A stretch of 40,178 nucleotides of DNA, taken from positions 1-40,178 of the forward strand of contig JBBQSF010000009.1 of assembly GCA_038214085.1 (NCBI GenBank), given 5' to 3'. The DNA comes from JBBQSF01 sp038214085. Its GTDB lineage: Bacteria > Bacteroidota > Bacteroidia > Bacteroidales > CG2-30-32-10. Under the pieces are notes generated by a model. It was not told the origin of the DNA, did not search any database, and saw nothing but the letters and a program-made list of their open reading frames with translations. A program made the translations under genes and the position numbers. Below, in pieces: positions 33,614-40,178 of the stretch. Numbering within the stretch: the first letter of the stretch is position 1; each line of letters begins with the position of its first letter.

Positions 33614-35581
33614 ATGAAAATTCTTAAACATATTTTACGGGCTTCTGCATTTAAGAGAATTGCATTAATTTCCGCTATTTTATTGACAATATTGCTGATC
33701 CTGTTTCTAGTGTTTCGCAATACCATTCTGCATTCTATACTTGAAAAAAAAACAAATTCGTTTCGTGCTAAATATAATGCTGAAATAGTGATCGGAGATT
33801 CCCGTTTTTCAGGATTTACAGGTATTGTATTTGAAAATATTACACTTGTTCCGGATAATGGAGATACATTGTTGAACTGCCGGAAATTGTATGTTCATTT
33901 AAAGCTATTACCTCTTTTAATAGGTTCAGTTAAAATTGATGATGTCTCTTTAGAAAATACCGTGATTTCTGTTGTACAAAAACATGGAAAAAACAATTAT
34001 AGTTTTTTACTTCGCTCTGAAAAAGACAAAATAACTAAAACCAACGAAAACACTAATAATTACGCCGATCATCTGAATAAAATATTTACTGGTATTTTTG
34101 ATAAAATTCCCGACAATATAGAAATACATATGTTCGAGATCAAAGCATTGCTTGATAGCAATTTGTTTTCTTTGACCATGCCGGGTTTCAGTATCGAAGA
34201 TCATGAATTTTTGACTGCGTTAAATGTTAATGATAACGGAAGTAGAAGCTTGTGCTTTTTAAGTGGAGAAATCATTAAAAGCAAACAATCCGTGAGATTT
34301 TGCATTTATGCCAATTCCGGGCAAAAAGTACATCTCCCATTTGTGAAATCAGGTTATGGTCTGCGCTGCGATTTTGATACGCTCAGTGCTGGATTTTATA
34401 TAAATGGAGATGATAAAAAGATTGATTTCGTCGGTAAAGCTGCAATCAGCGGACTATTGTTGAATCACAAAAAGATTGCTGCCGGAGATGTTGCTTTTGA
34501 AAAACTTGCTATCGATTTTAATATTCATGCTAATGAATCATTTATCGAGTTGGATAGCAGTTCAGCCATAACATACAACCGTTTTATTTTCAATCCGTAT
34601 ATTCGTTTGAGCCAAAAACCAAAGTTGAAGATAAATATTAAAATAAATAATGAATTTGTTGCACAGGATCTCTTTGAATCCCTTCCCAATGGGCTGTTTT
34701 CAAACTTTGAAGGGATAAAAACAAAAGGGAAATTAAGGCTGAATGTTTTTTTTGAGCTTAATATGCAGCAGCCCGATTCGCTTAAATTTAAAGCATCTTT
34801 GACCGGAAATAAGTTTTCTGTCGTAAAATGGGGCATTACTGATTTTCGAAAAATAAATGGCACATTCAATTATTCGGTTTACGATGGCGAAAATGCAATT
34901 AGAACTTTTGCGGTAGGTCCCGAAAATCCTGACTATGTTTCTCTCGATCAGATTTCGAATTATTTAAAAGAGGCCGTTTTGATTTCCGAAAATGGTGGCT
35001 TTTTCTGGAGCGATGGGTTTAATGTGGAAGCATTCAGGCAATCAATAATTCAGAATATCCGCGAAGGCCGCTTTGTGCGCGGGGGAAGCACCATTGATAT
35101 GCAATTGGTAAAAAATGTTTTTTTAACTAGAAATAAAACCATTGCCCGCAAGGCAGAGGAAATACTGATTGTTTGGCTGATCAATAGCCTTAATTTATGC
35201 TCAAAAGAAAAAATGTACGAAGTTTATTTGAATCTTATTGAATGGGGACCAGGAATATATGGAGTTACAGAAGCTTCACAGTATTATTTCAAAAAGAAAC
35301 CATCGAAATTAAATCTTCCTGAAAGCATTTTTTTGGCTAGCATAATTCCAAAACCAAGATGGTTTAAATATTCATTTAATGAGAATGGAAAGCTGTTAGA
35401 ACAAAATCAAGCATATTTTAGCCTTATTGCGCAAAAGCTTATCGAAAAGGAGAGCGCAGTTCCACAAGATACTTTTGAAATGCTTAAGAGAGTGAAATTA
35501 AAAGGACTTTCAAAACAATTTCTTGCCAAGGATACTAAGCATTTTAATCTTGATTCATTGAGAATAAAAAGTGATGACTGA
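33614..35581 (+). CDS. AsmA-like/GT51 biosynthetic peptidoglycan transglycosylase
   Basis: GT51 enzymes polymerise lipid II into glycan strands at the inner membrane. The ATG at 33614 (655 aa) is preferred to a TTG at 33584. One N-terminal membrane helix (about 15-36) precedes about 390 residues of AsmA-like beta sequence. The GT51 domain starts near residue 435. It shows ISENGGFFWSDGFN (candidate catalytic Glu459), VRGGSTIDMQLVKN, ARKAEEILIVWLIN and MYEVYLNLIEWGPGIYGV with the second conserved Glu. The usual ED-x-x-F-x-x-H box here has Asn for Asp and Ser for His, so activity may be altered. There is no transpeptidase domain, so it resembles MtgA. Confidence 0.85.
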   Translation: MKILKHILRASAFKRIALISAILLTILLILFLVFRNTILHSILEKKTNSFRAKYNAEIVIGDSRFSGFTGIVFENITLVPDNGDTLLNCRKLYVHLKLLPLLIGSVKIDDVSLENTVISVVQKHGKNNYSFLLRSEKDKITKTNENTNNYADHLNKIFTGIFDKIPDNIEIHMFEIKALLDSNLFSLTMPGFSIEDHEFLTALNVNDNGSRSLCFLSGEIIKSKQSVRFCIYANSGQKVHLPFVKSGYGLRCDFDTLSAGFYINGDDKKIDFVGKAAISGLLLNHKKIAAGDVAFEKLAIDFNIHANESFIELDSSSAITYNRFIFNPYIRLSQKPKLKINIKINNEFVAQDLFESLPNGLFSNFEGIKTKGKLRLNVFFELNMQQPDSLKFKASLTGNKFSVVKWGITDFRKINGTFNYSVYDGENAIRTFAVGPENPDYVSLDQISNYLKEAVLISENGGFFWSDGFNVEAFRQSIIQNIREGRFVRGGSTIDMQLVKNVFLTRNKTIARKAEEILIVWLINSLNLCSKEKMYEVYLNLIEWGPGIYGVTEASQYYFKKKPSKLNLPESIFLASIIPKPRWFKYSFNENGKLLEQNQAYFSLIAQKLIEKESAVPQDTFEMLKRVKLKGLSKQFLAKDTKHFNLDSLRIKSDD

Positions 35582-35614
35582 TTTTTGAATTAATATTCGA
35601 ATTTGTCGGTTTTT

Positions 35615-36022
35615 CTAAGCATTGGAACTCTTTAATCCTTTTTTTTGATTTTTCTTCTTAATAAAATGACAGGTAACAAATAGAATTCCAACTACAACAA
35701 ATGGGAAGGTGATAGCTAGAATTATTCCAAGGCTCAACCAAAAGGAATGATTCATATTGTAGTTCATGTTAAAAACAAAAGGGCTTATTCCGATTCCGAT
35801 AATAATAAAAAGTATTCCCCCAACATATTCCCATTTCCATGCAATTATCAATAATGCAAGCAAAATAAGCGATGGAATTAAATGCATCAGCAAAGCAATC
35901 ATTTTTTGCCAGAAAGTCAATTTAAGTTCAAATACATCCAGTGCGAACATACTTACAAACAGAATGGACAGAATACATATTATTCGGGGCAACCAATGAC
36001 ATAATCTGATGGATGTTTTCAT
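35615..36022 (-). CDS. Small four-helix membrane protein
   Basis: This 135-residue protein has four hydrophobic segments of about 20 residues, a basic N-terminus (KTSIRLCHWLPRI) and a highly basic tail (HFIKKKNQKKGLKSSN). Short polar loops between helices and an Asn/Met-rich loop (FNMNYNMNHSF) are visible. I cannot assign it with confidence; small unnamed membrane proteins of this layout are common in Bacteroidota. It is a single gene converging on the GT51 gene, with 33 bp between the stops. Confidence 0.55.
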   Translation of the reverse strand: MKTSIRLCHWLPRIICILSILFVSMFALDVFELKLTFWQKMIALLMHLIPSLILLALLIIAWKWEYVGGILFIIIGIGISPFVFNMNYNMNHSFWLSLGIILAITFPFVVVGILFVTCHFIKKKNQKKGLKSSNA

Positions 36023-36287
36023 AAGAGATTGTGATTTAATTTGATAAAGCCATTCTTTATTATTGATTCACAAAGTCAGTAATAATTGGATGTAATACCG
36101 TACTTATTCAAAATTAATACATTTTCATATCCAAATCAAGTTTTTTGTGTAATATTTTGAAATTTATTTATAATGTACGAAATTCAAATAATATAGTTAA
36201 AAATCTAAGTATATATTACAAATAATTAAAATTATATGATTAATGAAATTTGTAAATATTCTTTTTTGCATTTTTTTATAAAATTAG
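36023..36287. other. Gene-free region between divergent membrane-protein and YceI genes
   Basis: This is very AT-rich. No ORF of note, no clear hairpin and no repeat was seen. The YceI promoter lies at its right end. A TGACTTTG (minus strand, near 36080) could be a weak -7 box for the gene on the left. Confidence 0.4.
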
Positions 36288-36318
36288 TTGCAAAGAATCA
36301 AAAAATGTTATAAATTTG
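36288..36318 (+). promoter_or_regulatory. Bacteroidota -33/-7 promoter for the YceI cluster
   Basis: TTG (36288-36290) and TAAATTTG (36311-36318) are separated by 20 bp, fitting TTG-N19-21-TAnnTTTG. The -7 box overlaps a TTG at 36316, which makes that TTG an unlikely start and supports the ATG at 36358. Confidence 0.6.
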
Positions 36319-36357
36319 TACTACCAATCCTATAGTATAAATATGATATTTAAAAAA

Positions 36358-36936
36358 ATGAAAAAAATCTTTTTATTGCTGTTGTTATCTGCAGTGCCAG
36401 GTATTAACAGAGTTTATTCACAAACCTTGTATCAGATCAACACAAAGGCGAGTTCAATTACTGTTACTGGTACCTCAACTTTGCACGATTGGGATATGAA
36501 ATCAAGTGATGTTACCGGAAAAATGACTGCAAGTGTTGAGTTAAAGGAAGTAAATCTGATTAGCGATGTGCTTGTAACCTGCAGTGCAAAAAACCTTTTA
36601 ACCGACAGTAAAATGATGAATGAGAAAGCGCATGATGCATTAAAAGCGAATACTTACCCTCAAATTAAATTTGTATATGTCTCGGTTGCAGCTTTGAGCA
36701 ATAAAAATGGAATCTTTAGCGGGACAATAACAGGAAACCTCACAATTGCCGGCAAGACCAACAAGGTTACGATTCCTTTTCTTGGATCAGTATCTTCATC
36801 AGGAAGTATACAAGTCACCGGATCCTATGGCCTGAAAATGTCGCAATATGGAATGGAAACGCCAACTGCAATGCTCGGCACCCTTACCACTGGAGATTAT
36901 GTGGTGCTTAAATATGATTTGAATTTTACCAAATAA
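36358..36936 (+). CDS. YceI family protein
   Basis: YceI proteins are small beta-barrels that bind isoprenoid-like lipids in the periplasm. From the ATG at 36358 (192 aa) the signal peptide is canonical (MKKIFLLLLLSAVPG to VYSQ). The domain has the typical opening SSITVTGTSTLHDWDMK, then VTCSAKNLLTDSKMMNEKAHDALKA, YPQIKF, GNLTIAGKTNKVTIPF and SQYGMETPTAMLGTLTTGD. It is the first gene of a four-gene run that ends with an Rrf2 regulator. The bound ligand is not known here. Confidence 0.85.
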   Translation: MKKIFLLLLLSAVPGINRVYSQTLYQINTKASSITVTGTSTLHDWDMKSSDVTGKMTASVELKEVNLISDVLVTCSAKNLLTDSKMMNEKAHDALKANTYPQIKFVYVSVAALSNKNGIFSGTITGNLTIAGKTNKVTIPFLGSVSSSGSIQVTGSYGLKMSQYGMETPTAMLGTLTTGDYVVLKYDLNFTK

Positions 36937-36981
36937 AATGACAATTTACCAAATGCTATAATAATTTTAAATCAAACAATT

Positions 36982-38214
36982 ATGAAAAAAATAACAATGT
37001 TACTGTCAATGGTTGTTGTGAGTTTTACGGTTTATTCGCAAAATTTCGAGGAACCGCAAATTGATACAGTGGCTTTTACAAAAGTGAAGCCCTTTATTGG
37101 AGCTGATTTTGCTTTGCAATACCAGGCACTTACCCATTTCTCCGATAGTGTGAATCTTATCCCATTGGGAACAGGTTTTAATTTGCCAACAGCAAACATG
37201 ACCATTGGTGCAGATCTGGCATCAGGAGTTAGAGTCGTTTTGGAAACATACCTTTCTGCTCGACACCACAACGAAGCATGGGTTAAGGGCGGTTACCTTT
37301 TGATTGATAAAACGCCTTTTATTAAATCAGAAGCCATTGACAAAGCAATGGAATACCTGACCTTAAAAATTGGGGTAATGGAATTAAATTACGGAGATGC
37401 TCATTTCCGCAGGTCTGACAATGGTCATGTGATTACCAATCCCTTTGTTGGAAACTATATCATGGATGGATTTACTACAGCGCCGGCATTGGAAATGTAT
37501 TTCCGGAATAAAGCTGGAATCATTGCGATGGCAGGTTTAACTCAGGGATCGCTTAAGCCAACTCTTGTTTCATACAATGCCACAACGCAAGGCTATTCTG
37601 CCTATTTTACCGAAAATGAACTTTCTTTTTACTGGAAAGCAGGATTCGACAAACAAATGAATGAGGATTTGCGTTTACGGCTTGCATTGTCTGGTTTTGA
37701 AGGAAAACATCATTCCTTATCGCTTTATTCTGGCGACCGTACAGGGTCAAGATATTATCTAATAATGAATCCGATTACATATAACCCAAAAGATGTGGAT
37801 ATTACAGTAAATCATACTTCCGGAAACTTTGGTCCTGGTTCAGTTTTAAATGATAATTCATTGATGCTGGATTTATTTACAAAGTACAAAAACATCGATT
37901 TTTTCGGACTTTATGAAATGGCAAAAGGAACGAACACTTTTAATAAGGATTACAATTTTAGCCAGTATGCTTTTGAAGGTCTTTATCATTTTGGGGGCGA
38001 CAAACAATTTTATTTGGGAGCACGTTACAACCATGTGAACGATCAGGATGATCAAGCAGTTAATAGAATTCAGGGGATTGCAGGATGGAGCATGACCAAA
38101 AATATCCTTACAAAATTGGAATATGTAGACCAAAAATATGAAAACTTCACAGCATATAAAGGAGCCAGTGCAGGATTTAAAGGGATCATGTTTGAAGCTG
38201 CAATTTCTTTTTAA
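36982..38214 (+). CDS. Outer-membrane beta-barrel protein of the YceI cluster
   Basis: This 410-residue protein has a signal peptide ending VYSQ. The rest reads as a porin-like barrel: alternating strands with aromatic girdles (TLKIGVMELNYGDAHFRRSD, YFRNKAGIIAMAGLTQG, LFTKYKNIDFFGLYEMAKG), and a C-terminal strand GIMFEAAISF ending in Phe. It lacks a plug or SusD-like partner and has no TonB box, so it is likely a passive pore or a structural barrel. It lies 45 bp after the YceI gene and 40 bp before the YceI-like gene. Confidence 0.8.
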   Translation: MKKITMLLSMVVVSFTVYSQNFEEPQIDTVAFTKVKPFIGADFALQYQALTHFSDSVNLIPLGTGFNLPTANMTIGADLASGVRVVLETYLSARHHNEAWVKGGYLLIDKTPFIKSEAIDKAMEYLTLKIGVMELNYGDAHFRRSDNGHVITNPFVGNYIMDGFTTAPALEMYFRNKAGIIAMAGLTQGSLKPTLVSYNATTQGYSAYFTENELSFYWKAGFDKQMNEDLRLRLALSGFEGKHHSLSLYSGDRTGSRYYLIMNPITYNPKDVDITVNHTSGNFGPGSVLNDNSLMLDLFTKYKNIDFFGLYEMAKGTNTFNKDYNFSQYAFEGLYHFGGDKQFYLGARYNHVNDQDDQAVNRIQGIAGWSMTKNILTKLEYVDQKYENFTAYKGASAGFKGIMFEAAISF

Positions 38215-38254
38215 TTTAATTATAAATAGTTAGATTCTTATTCCGTTAAAAATC

Positions 38255-38833
38255 ATGGCTCTGATACATACATATAGTCTTTTAGCTTTGTTTTGCGGAT
38301 TGGTTCCGGTGAAACAGGAAGCAACTGTTTTGCCGGAACCTTCTTGTAATAATATTCTAATCATTTCAGGAAATACCAACATCAATAGTTTTGAATTGTA
38401 TTATCAGCTTAAGGATATGCAACTTATTGTTTTGCATGATGAAAAGGGCGTGCCGTTTGATGATACAAAAGTTCACCAGGTGAATCTTCCTTTGAAAAGT
38501 TTTGAAATGGACAATGAATTTATGCGGTCTGATTTTTTGGACTTAGTGAAAGCAGATATTTATCCCGACATAACCATTGGCGTTACTCAAAAAGACCTAG
38601 CCACATTATCACAAAGCAATAATAATTTAAATATTTCAATCTCTTTGGCAGGTGTTCCCAAATCAATATCAATTTTCTGTCAGGAGAATTCCTGTTCAAG
38701 TGGTAAGGTTGTTCTTTCGGGCAGTAAAGTTTTGAAATTAAGCGATTTTAATATTTATCCTCACAATTATTTTGGAATTATTTCAATAAGAAATGACATT
38801 TTGATTAATTTTGAATTCATTATTTCTCCCTAA
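38255..38833 (+). CDS. YceI-like domain protein
   Basis: This 192-residue protein is a divergent YceI-like protein. The start MALIHTYSLLALFCGLVPV may be a signal or lipoprotein-like leader, but the cleavage site is unclear. The domain is recognised by SGNTNINSFELYYQ near the start, LPLKSFEMDNEFMRSDFLDLVKADIYPDITI in the middle (read as consecutive short motifs) and the end motif GSKVLKLSDFNIYP then FGIISIRNDILINFEF. It lies between the barrel gene and rrf2 with 6 bp to the latter, so it is translated as part of the same operon. Confidence 0.72.
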   Translation: MALIHTYSLLALFCGLVPVKQEATVLPEPSCNNILIISGNTNINSFELYYQLKDMQLIVLHDEKGVPFDDTKVHQVNLPLKSFEMDNEFMRSDFLDLVKADIYPDITIGVTQKDLATLSQSNNNLNISISLAGVPKSISIFCQENSCSSGKVVLSGSKVLKLSDFNIYPHNYFGIISIRNDILINFEFIISP

Positions 38834-38839
38834 TATTTT

Positions 38840-39253
38840 ATGAAATTCAGTACAAAAACAAGATACGGCATACGAACAATGCTAGAAATAGCTTCGAGTG
38901 CTGATGAAAAAGGTGTTTTTCAAAAGGATATTTCCGTAAATCAGGATATCTCTAATAAATACCTCGATCAGATAATTCATGCACTTAAGGTAGCCAACTT
39001 GATTTGCCCAGTTCGTGGAAAAAAAAGCGGGTATTTGCTAACCCGTCCTCCTGAAAAAATAACTATGCTGGATATTCACAATGCATTTGAACCTGGAATT
39101 TATGTTGTTGATTGCTTGGTTCGAGAAGCCTCATGTAACCGAACAACACATTGTGCTTCCCGCAATTTTTGGGAAAAACTGAATAACCAGATTACAGATA
39201 CATTCACAGGCACAACGCTAGCAGATCTTTTAGCTACACAAAATAAAATGTAA
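38840..39253 (+). CDS. Rrf2 family transcriptional regulator with a three-Cys cluster motif
   Basis: Rrf2 proteins are winged-helix regulators, several of which bind an iron-sulfur cluster and sense iron, NO or redox state. The 137-residue protein begins MKFSTKTRYGIRTMLEIAS, the family opening, with a recognition helix around ISNKYLDQIIHALK and the wing VRGKKSGYLL. Cys92, Cys99 and Cys105 (VVDCLVREASCN to HCASRNFW) match the position and near spacing of IscR/NsrR cluster ligands (C-x6-C-x5-C here). It ends the YceI-barrel-YceI operon and may regulate it. It is not possible to say whether it activates or represses. Confidence 0.9.
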   Translation: MKFSTKTRYGIRTMLEIASSADEKGVFQKDISVNQDISNKYLDQIIHALKVANLICPVRGKKSGYLLTRPPEKITMLDIHNAFEPGIYVVDCLVREASCNRTTHCASRNFWEKLNNQITDTFTGTTLADLLATQNKM

Positions 39254-39327
39254 AACGTTAAAAGTTTTTAATTCCTTTATTTGAAAAAGATAGTAATGGT
39301 GATTGTCTTTTTTTAATAGTTTTCTTT

Positions 39328-39378
39328 AAACCAAAATTAATCATTAGGAGTCTGCGAACTAATGATTTAATTGGGTTT
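39328..39378 (-). terminator. Long hairpin at the 3' end of repeat copy B
   Basis: The counterpart of the hairpin in copy A, with arms AAACCCA to ATCATTAG and CTAATGAT to TTGGTTT on the minus strand around an 11-nt loop. It has one or two more mismatches than copy A. Confidence 0.5.
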
Positions 39379-39428
39379 ATCCCGATTTAGTAAATGTTCC
39401 TAACAAATTCTTCTTGTTTGGAATACAT

Positions 39429-39515
39429 TTACTTTATCGATTCTGGAACAAAAACGTGTAGTGTATATTTGTGATATTCAAATAATTTCATAATGTTTCT
39501 TCTAACGCTACGCAT
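39429..39515 (-). CDS. Possible 28-codon ORF in repeat copy B
   Basis: The ORF begins MRSVRRNIMKLFEYHK and ends HVFVPESIK. It has the same length and stop codon as the ORF in copy A, with 9 amino-acid differences in 28. The longer upstream frame crosses the element boundary and is probably not translated as one gene. Confidence 0.25.
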   Translation of the reverse strand: MRSVRRNIMKLFEYHKYTLHVFVPESIK

Positions 39516-39608
39516 TAGAGATTTTTTAATGCGGAATTTGGGATAAATTAGAACAATGCACTGAAATTGGTATGTGAAAGCTGGAATTATGTAAATAAAA
39601 TTAAAAAT

Positions 39609-39840
39609 GTCCGATAAAAAATGATATATCCAAAAGGATGTAAATATATTGTTTTCTTTCCTTGCCTCGTTCCTAAAGGATGAATTGATTTTTAGCAATT
39701 TACATCCTTCAGGACAGAGGCAGAATGAATTGATAAAAATCAATTTAGCAATTTTGGAAAAACCAAGCCCTTGTTTTTACAAAACCCGCAAACACTTCAT
39801 TTAGCATGAATTTCATTAATTTGCTTTATTTTTATCGGAC
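39609..39840. mobile_element. MITE-like element with perfect 12-bp terminal inverted repeats
   Basis: GTCCGATAAAAA (39609-39620) and its perfect reverse complement TTTTTATCGGAC (39829-39840) bound a 232-bp stretch without a transposase gene. Inside is a long hairpin (39665-39720). I could not find matching target duplications. This layout suggests a non-autonomous IS derivative. Confidence 0.6.
39665..39720. repeat. Long REP-like hairpin inside the MITE-like element
   Basis: The arms CCTC-GTTCCTAAAGGATGAATTG and CAATTTACATCCTTCAGGA-CAGAGG pair over about 20 positions with a few mismatches around an 8-nt loop. It also lies just past asnS and could end its transcript. Confidence 0.6.
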
Positions 39841-39874
39841 AACAGTAATTTTAAAATTAAAATCAATAAAAAAA

Positions 39875-40177
39875 TCAAAATTCAGCATTCTGTGGTGTCC
39901 TTGGGAACGGGATCACGTCACGAATGTTCCCCATACCTGTTACAAACAATATCAAACGTTCGAAGCCCAATCCAAATCCACTGTGCGGAGCAGTTCCGAA
40001 TTTGCGTGTTTCAAGATACCACCAAAGATCTTTTTCATGAATATTCATTTCCTTTATTCTGGCGCTTAGTTTGTCATAATCTTCTTCACGCTGTGAGCCA
40101 CCTATAATTTCGCCTATTTGCGGAAACAAAACATCCATGGCCCTTACGGTCTTTCCATCGCTGTTCTGCTTCATGTA
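39875..40177 (-). CDS. asnS: Asparaginyl-tRNA synthetase (partial, C-terminal end)
   Basis: AsnRS charges tRNA-Asn with asparagine in the cytosol. Only the last 101 residues or so are in the window; the gene is open to the right edge. Class II motif 3 is clear: SGFGLGFERLILFVTGM, followed by NIRDVIPFPRTPQNAEF at the C-terminus. The upstream YMKQNSDGKTVRAMDVLFP is the AsnRS-type sequence, and RAMDVLFP with PRTPQNAEF argues against AspRS and LysRS. It is followed by the MITE-like element instead of a conventional terminator. Confidence 0.93.
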   Translation of the reverse strand, partial: YMKQNSDGKTVRAMDVLFPQIGEIIGGSQREEDYDKLSARIKEMNIHEKDLWWYLETRKFGTAPHSGFGLGFERLILFVTGMGNIRDVIPFPRTPQNAEF

Positions 40178-40178
40178 G

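Larger units (their letters stand above)
39327..39547 (-). repeat. 221-bp dispersed repeat, copy B
   Basis: This is the reverse complement of copy A (25111-25331) with 18 mismatches by hand count and no gaps. Its own hairpin lies at 39328-39378. It sits downstream of asnS in the same direction, as copy A sits downstream of the zinc-ribbon gene. Confidence 0.9.
39254..39874. other. 621-bp gene-free region with repeat copy B and a MITE-like element
   Basis: The region between rrf2 and asnS contains repeat copy B (39327-39547) and a 232-bp element bounded by 12-bp inverted repeats (39609-39840). A minus-strand frame of 104 codons spans both but crosses their boundary and is not credible as one gene. 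Nothing clear was seen in 39254-39326 or 39841-39874. Confidence 0.65.

Noticed and set aside
36316..36357. TTG start of the YceI gene at 36316
   Set aside because: The TTG lies in the -7 box, while the ATG at 36358 gives a clean signal peptide.
39429..39743. 104-codon minus-strand ORF
   Set aside because: It crosses from the MITE-like element into repeat copy B; only the last 28 codons are shared with copy A.
1..40178. tRNA, rRNA or CRISPR array
   Set aside because: No T-arm-like GGTTCGAATCC pattern, rRNA sequence or regularly spaced repeat was found by eye; the only tandem repeat (2357-2426) has no spacers.

Overview
The window is AT-rich chromosomal DNA from a member of the phylum Bacteroidota, probably a Bacteroidales-like lineage. 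Supporting signs are a T9SS type A sorting domain, a TonB-dependent receptor with a carboxypeptidase-like N-terminal domain, a GLPGLI-type protein, DUF3276, DUF4294 and DUF5683 proteins, the Bacteroidota form of arginine decarboxylase, and many TAnnTTTG (-7) promoter elements. It is mostly a core-genome segment. I saw no rRNA, tRNA, CRISPR array, prophage or intact IS element.

Layout. 1-2.3 kb (+): the end of clpP, clpX and a DUF4294 protein, then a five-unit 14-bp tandem repeat. 2.5-5.9 kb (-): a polyprenyl-phosphate sugar transferase with a companion lipoprotein, and a Gfo/Idh/MocA dehydrogenase. 5.95-9.0 kb: pcm (+) meets a TonB-dependent receptor (-) with overlapping stop codons. 9.2-10.2 kb: a lipocalin-like lipoprotein, a terminator, and a decayed zinc-ribbon transposase. 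10.2-15.8 kb (-): ftsK with a LolA-like gene, a GLPGLI-like exported protein, and arginine decarboxylase. 16-22.7 kb (-): an operon of UPF0173 hydrolase, parA, parB, DUF5683, dapB and lepB, followed by a polytopic membrane protein behind a leader terminator. 22.9-28 kb: DUF3276 (-), then nusB, a zinc-ribbon protein, a DUF1573 lipoprotein, yajC, ybbR and coaE (+). 28-33.5 kb (-): a lipoprotein, lysC-asd preceded by a T9SS cargo protein, and a small membrane protein. 33.6-36 kb: an AsmA-like/GT51 transglycosylase (+) and a small membrane protein (-). 36.3-39.25 kb (+): YceI, an outer-membrane beta-barrel, a YceI-like protein and an Rrf2 regulator with three cysteines. 39.25-40.18 kb: repeats, then the C-terminal end of asnS (-).

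How the genes fit together. ClpXP is a regulated protease. SpeA feeds polyamine synthesis. LysC, Asd and DapB belong to the aspartate-lysine-diaminopimelate pathway, which with the GT51 protein serves the cell wall. ParA, ParB and FtsK act in chromosome segregation. LepB, YajC and the LolA-like protein act in protein export and envelope assembly. The YceI-barrel-YceI-Rrf2 set looks like a small envelope module under redox or Fe-S control.

The least explained structure is non-genic. A 221-bp sequence occurs twice in opposite orientation, 14 kb apart (25111-25331 and 39327-39547), at about 92% ungapped identity by eye. Each copy carries an open 28-codon ORF and a long 3' hairpin. Nearly all differences fall inside the ORF, while the surrounding sequence is almost identical. 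Next to the second copy is a 232-bp MITE-like element with perfect 12-bp terminal inverted repeats. All identities were counted by hand, and no database search was possible.
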